Assembly (NCBI GenBank): GCA_964548275.1
Contig: CAZJQI010000023.1
Coordinates: 1-61,153 of the forward strand
Length of the DNA stretch: 61,153 nucleotides
DNA from: JAUVUV01 sp964548275
Lineage (GTDB): Bacteria; Gemmatimonadota; Glassbacteria; GWA2-58-10
Direction: 5' to 3'
The notes under the pieces are model-generated. The model saw only the letters and a list, made by a program, of their open reading frames with translations. It was not told the origin of the DNA and ran no database searches. A program made the translations under genes and the position numbers. This document shows positions 33,005 to 41,770 of the stretch, piece after piece; the stretch's first letter is position 1; the number at the start of each line of letters is the position of its first letter.

Positions 33005-33320
33005 TAGCAGAGCTGTTCTCACCCGAGCGCAGCCGCAGGCTGCGCCAGCGGGCCGCCTGTTTGAGCCAGGCAACAAGTAGCGTGTAGAAGCCGGGTAATT
33101 TCCATCGTGGCAGCCACGAAACAAGGCGCTCAGGCATGCCTTTTGCCGTGGTGACCAAAGGTTACCCGGCAAGGCGACCGATAGAGGAGCGTGTTTTTTA
33201 TCACGTAAACGCCGAAGGTTATAACATCCTCAAGCGTTTGCGAGTTGCGGCCTGCAAGCGATTTTTGCCCACTTTTGATCGCCAGCAAAAGTGGGAGAAA
33301 TAAGAATTTAAGAACCTGGG
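33005..33320. repeat. Dispersed repeat, family C, copy 1
   Basis: About 310 bp beginning with the hairpin GCGCAGCC-GCA-GGCTGCGC (33027-33045). It continues with GGGCCGCCTGTTTGAGCC and AATTTCCAT, and ends with TTTTTGCCCACTTTTG...CAAAAGTGGGA. The same blocks in the same order occur at 48099-48360. It accounts for much of the 980-bp gap 32853-33833. The remainder of that gap is AT-rich, with a further GCGGCC-GCA-GGCCGC hairpin at 33687-33701 and no gene. Confidence 0.65.
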
Positions 33321-33833
33321 AGTTCATAGCTGAAAAGAGATGAAAATTAACCGGACAATATTGATTTAAAGCAAATTTCCATTGGCGTATCGGTCTGGTA
33401 AAATTTCATTCTGGAAAAAATATTAGAGTAATGTATCAATTTGAGAAAATCAATGCCAAAATTTTTTTCCCGCAAATAAGTTAAGACTCTAATTTCTCCT
33501 GAATTAAAACCGCATACTTGCCACATCCGGCTTTGAAAATTAATTTATACATAGCGTCAGTAGTGTCCGGTAAAAATGGTTTACGAATTAAGAGTTGGTA
33601 TTATTTAAGGCAGTTGCATAGAGATAATGCAAAATGGATTGATGAAAGGAATATGTTTATTTTCTTTGAGGTGCACTGATTCTTAAGCGGCCGCAGGCCG
33701 CGTGGGAGTGAGTGTCGAGGCTGAGATGCCCTGTGTTTTACACCTCCAGCTCAACTGTACAAAGGGCGCGATCCGCCAGAAAGGCGATTTATGCATCCCT
33801 TTTTGATCGTGAATACTGCAATGGGGATTTATC

Positions 33834-34172
33834 GTGGCACATGTGGATAAGCAGCGCATCGAACTGCCCCGCGGGCTGGCTGAACAGATTCGCCTTGTGC
33901 TCGAATTCCACCAATGGGGCGGAACTGCCGAGGGTGTAACAGCGGGTGAAACGATTTACAGCAACAGCTACTCGCGCCTGCGCAGCGACACGATCAAACT
34001 TCAGCAGTTGTGCCACTCGATTGAGCACAGTCTCACCGGCAGCCTGCCCGGGGAGGCGGAGACCCTTCTCAGTGCAGGCCGGATGTACCGCAGAAGTGCC
34101 GACTACGTGAAAGCGCGCGAGTATTTCCTGCGGGCGCTGGAAATTGTTTACCGGGGGTGCCGATGCGCCTGA
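33834..34172 (+). CDS. Small hypothetical protein upstream of GT4
   Basis: A 112-residue cytoplasmic protein from a GTG preceded by GGGG at 7 nt. I do not recognise the family. The first half (IELPRGLAEQIRLVLEFHQW) may be helical. The last third (AETLLSAGRMYRRSADYVKAREYFLRALEIV) reads like one tetratricopeptide-type helix pair. Its stop lies 10 nt inside the following glycosyltransferase gene, so the two are coupled. It may be an adaptor or regulator of that enzyme; this is only context-based. Confidence 0.5.
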   Translation: MAHVDKQRIELPRGLAEQIRLVLEFHQWGGTAEGVTAGETIYSNSYSRLRSDTIKLQQLCHSIEHSLTGSLPGEAETLLSAGRMYRRSADYVKAREYFLRALEIVYRGCRCA

Positions 34173-35287
34173 TCCACCTCACCAGTTCCGGAGGCTGGGG
34201 CGGAAGGGAGATGTACCCGGCGGCTCTGGCCCGGGTCCAGAAAGACAGAGGCCACGAGGTTTCCCTGGTGGCGAAAAATAACACCCCGCTGGCACGCTTC
34301 CTGGCTGCCTCGGACCTCGAATACGACCTTCTCCGGGTAGGACCCTATATAGATCCGGCGGCAAGCTGGCAGCTTGCCCGGATAATCGAAAAACGCATGC
34401 CCCGGATCATCCATATCCACCTCTCCCGCGACCTGGCCCTGGTAAGCCTGGCCTGCTCGTTCGCCCACATTCGCCCGGCGCTTATCCTTCACAAGCATAT
34501 CGCCTCAGCCGGCAACAAGCGCGACATCTTTCATCGCTATCTATACGGTAAACTCGCCGCAGTGGTGGCGGTTTCGGAATATGTCAGGCAGAGCATTCTG
34601 GAATCATGCCCTTTGCAGGCAAACCGGGTGCGGGTCATTTTCAACGGAGTGGATACGAGCCGGTTCGAGCTGCCTCTTCGGGAAACTAAACCCGGCCGTG
34701 ATTCCTTGCGCAGAGAACTGGGAGCAGCGGATACGGGCACCGTGCTTGCCGGGGTGGTGGGAAGGCTCGAGCCGCGAAAAGGGCAGGAGGTGTTCCTGGA
34801 GGCTGCTGCAAAAGTCGCCGGACGTATGGAAAAACTTCGCTTTGCAGTGGTGGGCGCGCCGGAGGGGGAATACGACCGTTTTCTTAAGAAAAAGTGCGCT
34901 GCCCTCGGCCTGGAAGACAAGGTGGTTTTCAGCGGTTACCGAAAGGATTCGCAGGCCGTTTTCGCCGCGCTGGATATCCTGGTCGTGCCATCCTTCGAGG
35001 AGGCTTTCGGCCTGGTGGCAACCGAGGGCATGCTGGCCGGATTGCCGGTGATCGCGGCCTCTTCCGGCGCACTGCCTGAGTTTATCGAAAAGGGCCGCAC
35101 AGGGCTGCTTGTGCCTGTGCGGGATTCAGACGCCCTGGCCGACACCCTGGCGCGCCTGGCCGAAAGCGGCAATCTGCGCCGCGAGCTTGGAGAGCGTGCC
35201 CGCGCCTGGGCGCAGGAGAACCTGTCCATGGAGAAAATTCTGGATCAGATCGATAATTTATACGAAGAATGTGTTAAAAATATGTAG
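34163..35287 (+). CDS. Glycosyltransferase family 4
   Basis: A GT-B glycosyltransferase of about 374 residues. The N-terminal half begins MRLIHLTSSGGWGGREMY and has IIHIHLSRD and AVSEYVRQSI. The C-terminal donor domain has VIFNGVDTSRFE, VGRLEPRKGQEVFLEAA, VVFSGYRKD, the E-X7-E motif in PSFEEAFGLVATEGMLAG, and GLLVPVRDSDALAD. It probably transfers a nucleotide-activated sugar to a lipid or cell-surface glycan, lipopolysaccharide-core style. ATG at 34163 is chosen; GTG six nt upstream is also in frame, and GGGGG precedes both. It overlaps the preceding small gene by 10 nt. Confidence 0.9.
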   Translation: MRLIHLTSSGGWGGREMYPAALARVQKDRGHEVSLVAKNNTPLARFLAASDLEYDLLRVGPYIDPAASWQLARIIEKRMPRIIHIHLSRDLALVSLACSFAHIRPALILHKHIASAGNKRDIFHRYLYGKLAAVVAVSEYVRQSILESCPLQANRVRVIFNGVDTSRFELPLRETKPGRDSLRRELGAADTGTVLAGVVGRLEPRKGQEVFLEAAAKVAGRMEKLRFAVVGAPEGEYDRFLKKKCAALGLEDKVVFSGYRKDSQAVFAALDILVVPSFEEAFGLVATEGMLAGLPVIAASSGALPEFIEKGRTGLLVPVRDSDALADTLARLAESGNLRRELGERARAWAQENLSMEKILDQIDNLYEECVKNM

Positions 35288-35369
35288 GGGCGAATCTTGA
35301 ATTCGCCCCTTTCAATAAAAACCGATGACAAATAAAGCAAATTTTGGGCGATCACAAGGATCGCCCCTG
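35285..35369. repeat. Two palindromic repeats, family B
   Basis: First, GGGGCGAAT-CTTGA-ATTCGCCCC (35287-35309), followed by TTT, so it may also terminate the GT4 gene. Second, GGGCGATC...GATCGCCC (35346-35365). Both sit in the short gap before galE. Confidence 0.75.
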
Positions 35370-35383
35370 CAATCTCCTGCCTG

Positions 35384-36379
35384 TTAGTTATTCTCCTCTC
35401 CCAGTTTCTGCTCCCAGGCCCAGGCGTGCTCGATAATAGATTTCAGGTCCGGATAGCGCGGCGTCCAGCCCAGTTCTTCCTGCAGCTTACGGCTTGAGGC
35501 AACCAGTTGAGGAGCGTCTCCGGGCCGGCGGCCTGTGTATTCTATCTTCGGCTCGCCTCCGGTAACCTCTATCGCAGTGCGGATCACTTCCCGCACGCTG
35601 AACCCGCTGCCGTTTCCTGCATTGTAGTATTTCACCGGCTCATCACTTTCTGGCTTCTCCACCAGGCGTTTCAGACCCAGCACGTGGGATTCGGCCAGGT
35701 CTGTCACGTGGATGAAATCGCGGATACAGGTGCCGTCCGGGGTGTCGTAGTCAGTACCGAACACTCTGAGCGTGCGCTCCGGATTTTTGATAGCCTTGAG
35801 CACCAGGGGGATCAGGTGGTTTTCCGGGTCGTGGTTTTCGCCCACCTCGCAGTCCGGATCAGCCCCGGCCGCGTTGAAATAACGGAAAATGATCGAGCAC
35901 ATGCCATAGGCCCGGGCGAAATCAGCGATCATTTTCTCAATGGCCAGTTTGCTCCAGCCGTAGGGGTTGATCGGCTCGGTGGCATGCTCCTCCGGGATCG
36001 GTGTCCTGCGGGGGGTGCCGTACACTGCCGCAGTGGAGGAGAAAATGATCTTGTCAACAGAGCGTGCCCGCATGGCCCGCAGCAGGTTCAGGCTTCCCAC
36101 CACGTTGTTCAGGTAGTAGGTTTCCGGCTTTCGCACGGATTCGCCCACAAAGATCAGCGCTGCGAAATGCATCACCGCATCGAATTTTTCCCTTTCGAAC
36201 AGTTTCGACAGGGAGTCGTAATCCAGAATATCGAGCACCTCGAGCCTGCCCCACCTGACCGCCTCCCTGTGTCCGCGGGAGAGGTTGTCCACCACCACGG
36301 TCTCGATCCCGCTGCGGCTGAGCAGCTTGTTGGCGTGCGAGCCGATATATCCTGCACCCCCGGTGAGCAGAACTTTCAT
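35384..36379 (-). CDS. galE: UDP-glucose 4-epimerase
   Basis: A 331-residue short-chain dehydrogenase/reductase that interconverts UDP-glucose and UDP-galactose. It has the NAD motif LLTGGAGYIGSH, NLSRGHREAV, VMHFAALIFVGESV, the Ser/Tyr/Lys catalytic set in FSSTAAVYG and NPYGWSK, FRYFNAAGADP, and GTCIRDFIHVTDLA. Length and motifs are canonical. It may supply UDP-galactose for the nearby glycosyltransferases. The next minus-strand gene upstream ends 22 nt before it. Confidence 0.94.
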   Translation of the reverse strand: MKVLLTGGAGYIGSHANKLLSRSGIETVVVDNLSRGHREAVRWGRLEVLDILDYDSLSKLFEREKFDAVMHFAALIFVGESVRKPETYYLNNVVGSLNLLRAMRARSVDKIIFSSTAAVYGTPRRTPIPEEHATEPINPYGWSKLAIEKMIADFARAYGMCSIIFRYFNAAGADPDCEVGENHDPENHLIPLVLKAIKNPERTLRVFGTDYDTPDGTCIRDFIHVTDLAESHVLGLKRLVEKPESDEPVKYYNAGNGSGFSVREVIRTAIEVTGGEPKIEYTGRRPGDAPQLVASSRKLQEELGWTPRYPDLKSIIEHAWAWEQKLGEENN

Positions 36380-36401
36380 TTGATTTCCTTCCTGTATGAT
36401 T

Positions 36402-38510
36402 TCATTCCTCAGGCGCAGTGATTATCCTGGCCTTGCGCACGCAGAAAGCGTCGTATGAAGTATCTTCGTGGATCCTGCCTGAGAACAACAGATAGAAACT
36501 CTTGCCGTCAGCAGCGATCCATTTCGACGGGATACGGTAGCCGTGGGTATCCCCCAGTCCCCAGTAATCCGTGTAAAAAGCTTTTTTCCAGGGGCCCCAG
36601 GGCTCGCATGCCTCGTATATGCCCCAGCTACCCTGATGGTTATGAGCCAGAGCCATCAGATAGCGTCCCAGCCCGGGATTGTATACTACATCCAGACGGT
36701 GGCAGTGGCCGGGAAAGCTGAACACGTGCGCCCTTTGCTTTGGATCGGGGCTCCAGAGAGGGTTGCCTGCGCTGTTTTTGCCCTTGAAATACTCGTAAGC
36801 CCTTCGATCCCGAATTTTTTCCCTGGGCACGCGGGCCAGAACCACCCCGTTGTAATTTTCATACGCACTGTGGCCGTCCTGGGAGTAGACATAGACATAG
36901 TTGTCCCTTGCGCCCTCGTAGTTTTGGCCGAAATTGAGAAAGGCGGGGCAGCCGAGACTTTCTGTGAACTTGAACCCGTAGGTCCAGTTTATCCCGTGGT
37001 TCTGGCTCCATACAAGCTGGGAGTTGCCCACATTGCGGATCAGCATGTAGAGCGTGCCGTTGACTGTCAGCATGCCGCTGGCCTTGGCGCCCTGGGGGCC
37101 GTCGCCGACAGTTTCTCCCTCTGAGGTGCGGATATTCTCTCCCCTGAAATCCCCACCTTCGCCAACAATCCTGACAAGGCCGTTACTGAGCTTTTTCTCT
37201 GTCCTCGGCTCGAACCCCCAGCCGTCCCCGTAGGCAGTGTACATGTGGCCGTCATCGGCCCAGGTGATAGGCCAGTTGTCGCAGTCTATTGCTCTGCGCA
37301 CGATCCTTTCCACCGGCTCGAACTCGATCCCCAGGATCGTTTCGCTCTTCGCACAGGGTGGTTTGATCACAGCTTCCATGACCGGGTTGAAAAGGTATAC
37401 TTCGGTGCCGCCCCAGAACCCGAGCTTGCCCGAGGTATCCAGCAGGCTGCCGTTCCTGACCACGATCATGTCCAGGCTCGGTACCACGATCATCACCTGG
37501 TTGCCGGCCCCTGCCCCGGCGAAAGCGTCCCGCGGCACCCTGGGCCACACTCCGTCGTAATTGGTGTACCAGCCGAGTCCGGAGGCCGGGTCCGGATTGC
37601 CCTCTTCCCGGGTGGGAAGTGGTGTGCCGGCATAGCTTACCACCTGCTCGACCATTTCAGGCCGGATAAGCTGCCTGCCTTCACAGTTGCCCTTGCGCAG
37701 CATCAGCCTGCCCACACGGGCTGTTGCCCGGGCGGTATAGCCTCCGCCGCCCCAGTTGGCAACCAGTTTCAGCCCGTCCAACTCAAAAGTTTTACCGTAG
37801 CCCATCGAATATGCGTTCTCTGCTACACCGATCCGATCCATCACCTGTGTTTTCAACAGGGTGCGGATATCCTTGTATTTCGTTCCCTTGTAGCTTGCAG
37901 TGACAGCATAGGCCAGCGCGCCCATGCCGGGATTGCTGTAATGGTATTTCGCACCGGGTTCGAAAATCACCGGCGCCTGGCGCACCGCCATTGAAAACGG
38001 GTCAGGCTCCTGCGTCCAGAAAAGAAGTTTCCAGCCGGTCTGCTCGAAATGGGTTTTGCCCTCTGTCTCCGCATTCTCGATTCCGGAGCTGTGCGTGGCC
38101 AGGTGGCGGATAGTGATTTTGTTCCTGAGCGGATCATTTTTCCACAACGGGATATATTTCCATGCCGGGTCATCCGCCTCGAGCCGATTGTCGTTAAGTG
38201 CCAGCAAAAGGGACATCCCGCCCACCAGCGCCTTGGCCAGCGAGGCGGTATAATGCCTGCGATCCGGGCCGTGATCGGCGCTGTACCATTCCCAGGCGAT
38301 CCGGTCTCTGCGCACGATCAGCACCGCTTTGGTTCCCCTGGCCGCCAGCTCCTTTGTCATTGCGGCGAGTTTCACACTGTCCAGGCCGCATTTTTCAGGC
38401 GATTCAGGCAGCCACTCGAAATCTTTCGCCCTGGAGGATACCGCTGATGTAATCAGGAAAATGGATAAGAATCCCACAGTGATTCTTACTCTCGGTGCAA
38501 TCATTTTCAT
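36402..38510 (-). CDS. Exported fusion: class-C beta-lactamase-like domain plus DUF4185-like domain
   Basis: A 702-residue protein with a signal peptide (ITVGFLSIFLITSAVSSRA). Residues about 40-390 are a serine beta-lactamase/transpeptidase-like domain. SLAK in YTASLAKALVGG is the SxxK nucleophile motif, YSN in YHYSNPGMGALAY is the second element, and HLATHSSGIEN is typical. Residues about 400-690 form a beta-propeller-like domain resembling DUF4185/sialidase-fold proteins: WPITWADDGHMYTAYGDGWG, GMLTVNGTLYMLIRN, WSQNHGINWTYG and DTHGYRIPSKWI. The pairing suggests a periplasmic hydrolase that recognises a glycan or glycopeptide. It has no resistance context. Confidence 0.75.
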   Translation of the reverse strand: MKMIAPRVRITVGFLSIFLITSAVSSRAKDFEWLPESPEKCGLDSVKLAAMTKELAARGTKAVLIVRRDRIAWEWYSADHGPDRRHYTASLAKALVGGMSLLLALNDNRLEADDPAWKYIPLWKNDPLRNKITIRHLATHSSGIENAETEGKTHFEQTGWKLLFWTQEPDPFSMAVRQAPVIFEPGAKYHYSNPGMGALAYAVTASYKGTKYKDIRTLLKTQVMDRIGVAENAYSMGYGKTFELDGLKLVANWGGGGYTARATARVGRLMLRKGNCEGRQLIRPEMVEQVVSYAGTPLPTREEGNPDPASGLGWYTNYDGVWPRVPRDAFAGAGAGNQVMIVVPSLDMIVVRNGSLLDTSGKLGFWGGTEVYLFNPVMEAVIKPPCAKSETILGIEFEPVERIVRRAIDCDNWPITWADDGHMYTAYGDGWGFEPRTEKKLSNGLVRIVGEGGDFRGENIRTSEGETVGDGPQGAKASGMLTVNGTLYMLIRNVGNSQLVWSQNHGINWTYGFKFTESLGCPAFLNFGQNYEGARDNYVYVYSQDGHSAYENYNGVVLARVPREKIRDRRAYEYFKGKNSAGNPLWSPDPKQRAHVFSFPGHCHRLDVVYNPGLGRYLMALAHNHQGSWGIYEACEPWGPWKKAFYTDYWGLGDTHGYRIPSKWIAADGKSFYLLFSGRIHEDTSYDAFCVRKARIITAPEE

Positions 38511-38527
38511 CCGCCTTTTTTAAGGGG

Positions 38528-39208
38528 TTAGAATTGGATAATATTCGTGGCGATACTTTCTGCATCACCGTAGCAGATAAGCTTATCTCCGGTCCTGATC
38601 ACCTCCTCCGGTTTGAGCAGGGGGGTCATTTTCCCGTCCCGTTCGATGGAGAGGATCAGGATGTTGCGCGCCCGGAAATCGGTATCCCGAAGGGCTTTGC
38701 CCACATTGCTGTCCAATTCCTGCACGGTGATCTTCACTATCGAGTAATTGTCGTGGAAACTGAGCAGTTCCTCGACTGTGCTCTTGCGGAAAAGCGGCCT
38801 TTTCTCGATGAAATGCTCCAGCCACTCGTTCAGCTTGCGCCACAGCTTCCTCTTCCCTGATATCCAGAAGATGAAAGCCAGAAGGGCGATCAGCGCCCCG
38901 GCCCGCACCAGATTCAATTGGGCTCCGCGGCTGCGGAAGATATTGATCAGCACCACGACTCCGCCGACAAGGCCCAGGTTGCCGATCACCATCAGCACCA
39001 TCGCGATCCTGCGCCGCATCTCGTGGTTCACGATCATTTCCGAGGCCCGCGTGGTGAAACCTGTGCCGGTCAGCGCGCTCAAGGCCTGGAACTGAGCGGT
39101 CGGCTGATCCAGCCCGGTCATGGTCAACAGGATCGCTCCCACGCGGCAGACCAGAAGATAGACCACAATAATCGCTACTATAGGAACAAACTCCCAGAAA
39201 ATTGACAC
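38528..39208 (-). CDS. Membrane protein with TrkA-C (RCK-C) domain
   Basis: A protein of about 226 residues with three to four membrane segments, then a cytoplasmic TrkA-C domain (residues about 150-226: STVEELLSFHDNYSIVKITV, FRARNILILSIERDGKM, VIRTGDKLICYGD). Between the first helices lies LSALTGTGFTTRASE, like the pore-loop filter of Trk/Ktr potassium transporters, in a known family of short TrkA-C membrane proteins. It may sense a nucleotide through TrkA-C and regulate or conduct ions. GTG at 39208 is chosen because GGAGG lies 6 nt upstream; the longer frame has no such site. Confidence 0.72.
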   Translation of the reverse strand: MSIFWEFVPIVAIIVVYLLVCRVGAILLTMTGLDQPTAQFQALSALTGTGFTTRASEMIVNHEMRRRIAMVLMVIGNLGLVGGVVVLINIFRSRGAQLNLVRAGALIALLAFIFWISGKRKLWRKLNEWLEHFIEKRPLFRKSTVEELLSFHDNYSIVKITVQELDSNVGKALRDTDFRARNILILSIERDGKMTPLLKPEEVIRTGDKLICYGDAESIATNIIQF

Positions 39209-39282
39209 TCTTATCCTCCATTCCCCGGACAGGGTTCTTTTAATCAAAAAGTGAATCAGGCTTTTTTAGCCATGAAGCTTAC

Positions 39283-39311
39283 TTGTCAACAAATCCCTTT
39301 TGCTCTAATAT
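39283..39311 (+). promoter_or_regulatory. Promoter of the esterase gene
   Basis: TTGTCA (39283-39288), a 17-bp spacer and TAATAT (39306-39311). It lies 45 bp before the GTG start and shows that the longer upstream reading frame is not the real start. Confidence 0.7.
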
Positions 39312-39355
39312 ATAACCTGACAATTTTTGGGAAAACACCTTTTTCAAAGGAAATA

Positions 39356-40390
39356 GTGTTGTTCTACCGGAGGTTTGGAGGTTCCATAATCGGTTTTGCG
39401 CTGATATCCGCCCTGGCTTTCTGCTGCTCGCCCCCGTCCGGGCAACCTGCGGGGGATTCTCTCGCCGGAATCGACAGCATACCCGGCTGGCCGCGTGATG
39501 TACGCAGGGTCGAGATCAGAAGCAGTTACGACAGTACCGTTCAGCCCGCTCTTTTCCAGGCCCCGGAGCAGCTCGAAAAGCCCGCGCCCCTGCTGGTGGT
39601 CCTGCACACCTGGTCCGGCGATTACTTTCAGCAGTCGAGCCTGCCTTACCTGGAGCAGGCCAGAGAGCACGGCTGGGTGTTTATTCACCCCGATTTCCGC
39701 GGCCCGAACAATAATCCGCAGGCCACCGGAAGCCAAGCGGCAATCTCGGATATCCTCGACGCGGTGGCCTACGCTAAGTCCAACTCGCCGGTCGATACGA
39801 GCCGGATTTACCTTGTGGGAACCAGCGGCGGCGGCCACATGGCTCTTCTTACCGCAGGCAGCAGGCCGCAGCTCTGGGCCGGGGTCTCGGCCTGGGTGCC
39901 GATAACCGACCTTGCACGCTGGTATGAAGAATCTCTCCAGCGGCAGCTCAAATACGCAGCCGAGATTGCCGCCTCCTGCGGCGGGCCGCCTGAACAGTCG
40001 GAAGAAATCCGCTCCCGCTACGAGCAGCGTTCGTCCGTTTCGGTTCTCGCCGGCGCAGCCGGTGTGGCAGTGGAGATCTGCGCGGGAATTCATGACGGCC
40101 ACACCGGCTCGGTCCCGGTGGGACACACCCTGCACGCGTTCAATATCCTGGCCGGCGCCAACGGACACGGGGAAAAGCGATTGGCCGACCGGCAGATCGA
40201 ATGGTTTGAAAAGGAAGAATCTGTGCCGGCCGAGCTTGCCGCAGAGAGGGAGGACGACCCGGATTACGGCGAAAAGGCGGTGCTTTTCCGGAGAACTGCA
40301 GGGCCGTCGCGCGTAACAATTTTCGCCGGCGGGCACGAGGGCATTGCCCTGGCCGCTGTCAACTGGCTGGCCAGCCAGCGAAAGAAGTGA
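39356..40390 (+). CDS. Lipoprotein alpha/beta-hydrolase (esterase/peptidase-like)
   Basis: A protein of about 344 residues with a lipoprotein-type signal (FGGSIIGFALISALAFCC). The fold has LLVVLHTWSGDYF, FIHPDFRGPN, AVAYAKSNSPVD and the nucleophile elbow YLVGTSGGGHMALL (GxSxG type). A late Asp/His pair is in GIHDGHTGSVPVGH. It resembles prolyl-oligopeptidase/dienelactone-hydrolase esterases; the substrate is unknown. The GTG at 39356 follows AAAGGAAATA. The next gene, an SMP-30-like lactonase, starts about 130 nt downstream on the same strand. Confidence 0.72.
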   Translation: MLFYRRFGGSIIGFALISALAFCCSPPSGQPAGDSLAGIDSIPGWPRDVRRVEIRSSYDSTVQPALFQAPEQLEKPAPLLVVLHTWSGDYFQQSSLPYLEQAREHGWVFIHPDFRGPNNNPQATGSQAAISDILDAVAYAKSNSPVDTSRIYLVGTSGGGHMALLTAGSRPQLWAGVSAWVPITDLARWYEESLQRQLKYAAEIAASCGGPPEQSEEIRSRYEQRSSVSVLAGAAGVAVEICAGIHDGHTGSVPVGHTLHAFNILAGANGHGEKRLADRQIEWFEKEESVPAELAAEREDDPDYGEKAVLFRRTAGPSRVTIFAGGHEGIALAAVNWLASQRKK

Positions 40391-40519
40391 TAAATGTCTT
40401 GTTCTGCGGGAAGGGATGATCGTGGCTCCCTGAGATAGATCTATTTTCACCTGGCTGCAGCAATAGCTGCTCTTTTGAACGGTTTCTTTCGCGTGTCCTT
40501 AATGGATCAGGAGGAAAAA

Positions 40520-41440
40520 ATGAAAGGATTCTTCTCTATTCTGCTATTATTCTTACTGCCACAGGGCTTATTTTCCGCAAATATCCAGGCTCTCAAGCCT
40601 GAATTTTCGGCAGTGGTCAGTGAGGATGCCCGGCTGGTTGAGATCGCCAGCGGCCTTCAGTTTACCGAGGGCCCGGTTTGGGTGGAAAGCGAGGGCAAGG
40701 GCTACCTTCTTTTCAGCGATATTCCGGCAGATAAAATCTACCGCTGGGCTCCGGAAGAGGGCCTTTCGGTGTGGAGAACTCCGAGCGGCAACTCCAACGG
40801 GCTGTTGCTCGACAGTCAGGGCAGGTTCTTGGCTTGCGAACATGGAGGCCGCAGGGTCAGTCTGACACTGGATTCCGGAGAGGTTGTCACACTCTGCGAC
40901 AGATTCAAGGGAGGCAGGCTGAACAGCCCGAATGACATTGCCCTGGGAGCCGACGGCTCGCTATGGTTCACGGATCCGCCCTACGGGCTCGGAAGGCAGG
41001 AACCCGAGCAGCCGGCCAACTACGTTTTCCGGCTCGCACGTGAGACGAAAGAGCCGGCCGCGGTGGTTGATAATTTCGACCGGCCAAACGGCATCGTCTT
41101 TTCCCCGGATAAAAAGGTGCTCTATATCTCCGACAGCGGCAAACCCCACCACATCAGATATTTTCGTGTAGCAGGAGAAAGCCTGGAGGAAATCGGTGTA
41201 TTCGCCACCATCTCCCCCGGCGGCCCGGACGGCATGTGTGTGGATGTGATGGGAAGGCTTTATTCCACAGCCGGGGACGGCGTGCATGTGTTTTCAACAG
41301 ACGGGGTTCTTATCGGCAAGATCCTTACCCCCAATAATCCGACAAACTGCTGTTTCGGCGGCAAGGAGTGGAAAACCCTCTTTATCACAGCCAGGCCGGA
41401 CGTTTACGCGGTGAAACTCAAAGTGAAAGGTTTGCCTTGA
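40520..41440 (+). CDS. SMP-30/gluconolactonase-family protein, exported
   Basis: A six-bladed beta-propeller protein of about 306 residues with a signal peptide (KGFFSILLLFLLPQGLFSA). Metal-site and active-site landmarks are LQFTEGPVWVESEG (Glu), SNGLLLDSQGRFLACEHGGR, LNSPNDIALGADGSLWFTDP (Asn), DNFDRPNGIVFSPDKK and SPGGPDGMCVDVMGRLYSTA (Asp). Family members hydrolyse sugar lactones such as gluconolactone. ATG at 40520 follows GGAGGAAAAA. Together with the Gfo/Idh enzymes that make lactones, it fits oxidative sugar catabolism in the periplasm. Confidence 0.87.
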   Translation: MKGFFSILLLFLLPQGLFSANIQALKPEFSAVVSEDARLVEIASGLQFTEGPVWVESEGKGYLLFSDIPADKIYRWAPEEGLSVWRTPSGNSNGLLLDSQGRFLACEHGGRRVSLTLDSGEVVTLCDRFKGGRLNSPNDIALGADGSLWFTDPPYGLGRQEPEQPANYVFRLARETKEPAAVVDNFDRPNGIVFSPDKKVLYISDSGKPHHIRYFRVAGESLEEIGVFATISPGGPDGMCVDVMGRLYSTAGDGVHVFSTDGVLIGKILTPNNPTNCCFGGKEWKTLFITARPDVYAVKLKVKGLP

Positions 41441-41641
41441 AAGATGACTGATTTTTTCTCCTCCGAGATTCCCGGCAAAGAATGTGTCTGAGGGTTGGAC
41501 AGAATGATTGGTTCTTCTCCGGAAAAAAGTCGGGAAGTTGCTGACTAATCTATTGCTTTTACAGGCATTTTGCATTATATAATTTTTTTTAAAATCTATT
41601 ATCAAAAAGTTTTCATCTGCACTGAACGTGCCGGATAGCCT

Positions 41642-41674
41642 GGCTGTCAGGCGGGCTAGGGCTGTTTGACAGCC
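41642..41674. repeat. Inverted repeat in the gap before GH97
   Basis: GGCTGTCA (41642-41649) and TGACAGCC (41667-41674). The 330-bp gap 41441-41770 has no gene. No T run follows the hairpin, so it is more likely a regulatory site than a terminator. Confidence 0.4.
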
Positions 41675-41770
41675 TTGTCCAATAATTTGGTAATTGACAG
41701 CAGAAAATATCCAGGATTCTCTGAAAGGTAATTCACTCATTATAACTTTCTAAATTGCAGGAGATAATTC

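Noticed and set aside
33130..33327. 65-codon minus-strand frame inside family C repeat
   Set aside because: Similar short frames occur in copy 2 because the repeat is shared. No start site or domain supports coding.
36402..38510. Antibiotic-resistance beta-lactamase
   Set aside because: The domain is of the broad class-C/esterase/DD-peptidase type with an extra propeller-like domain and lies in a sugar-metabolism context.
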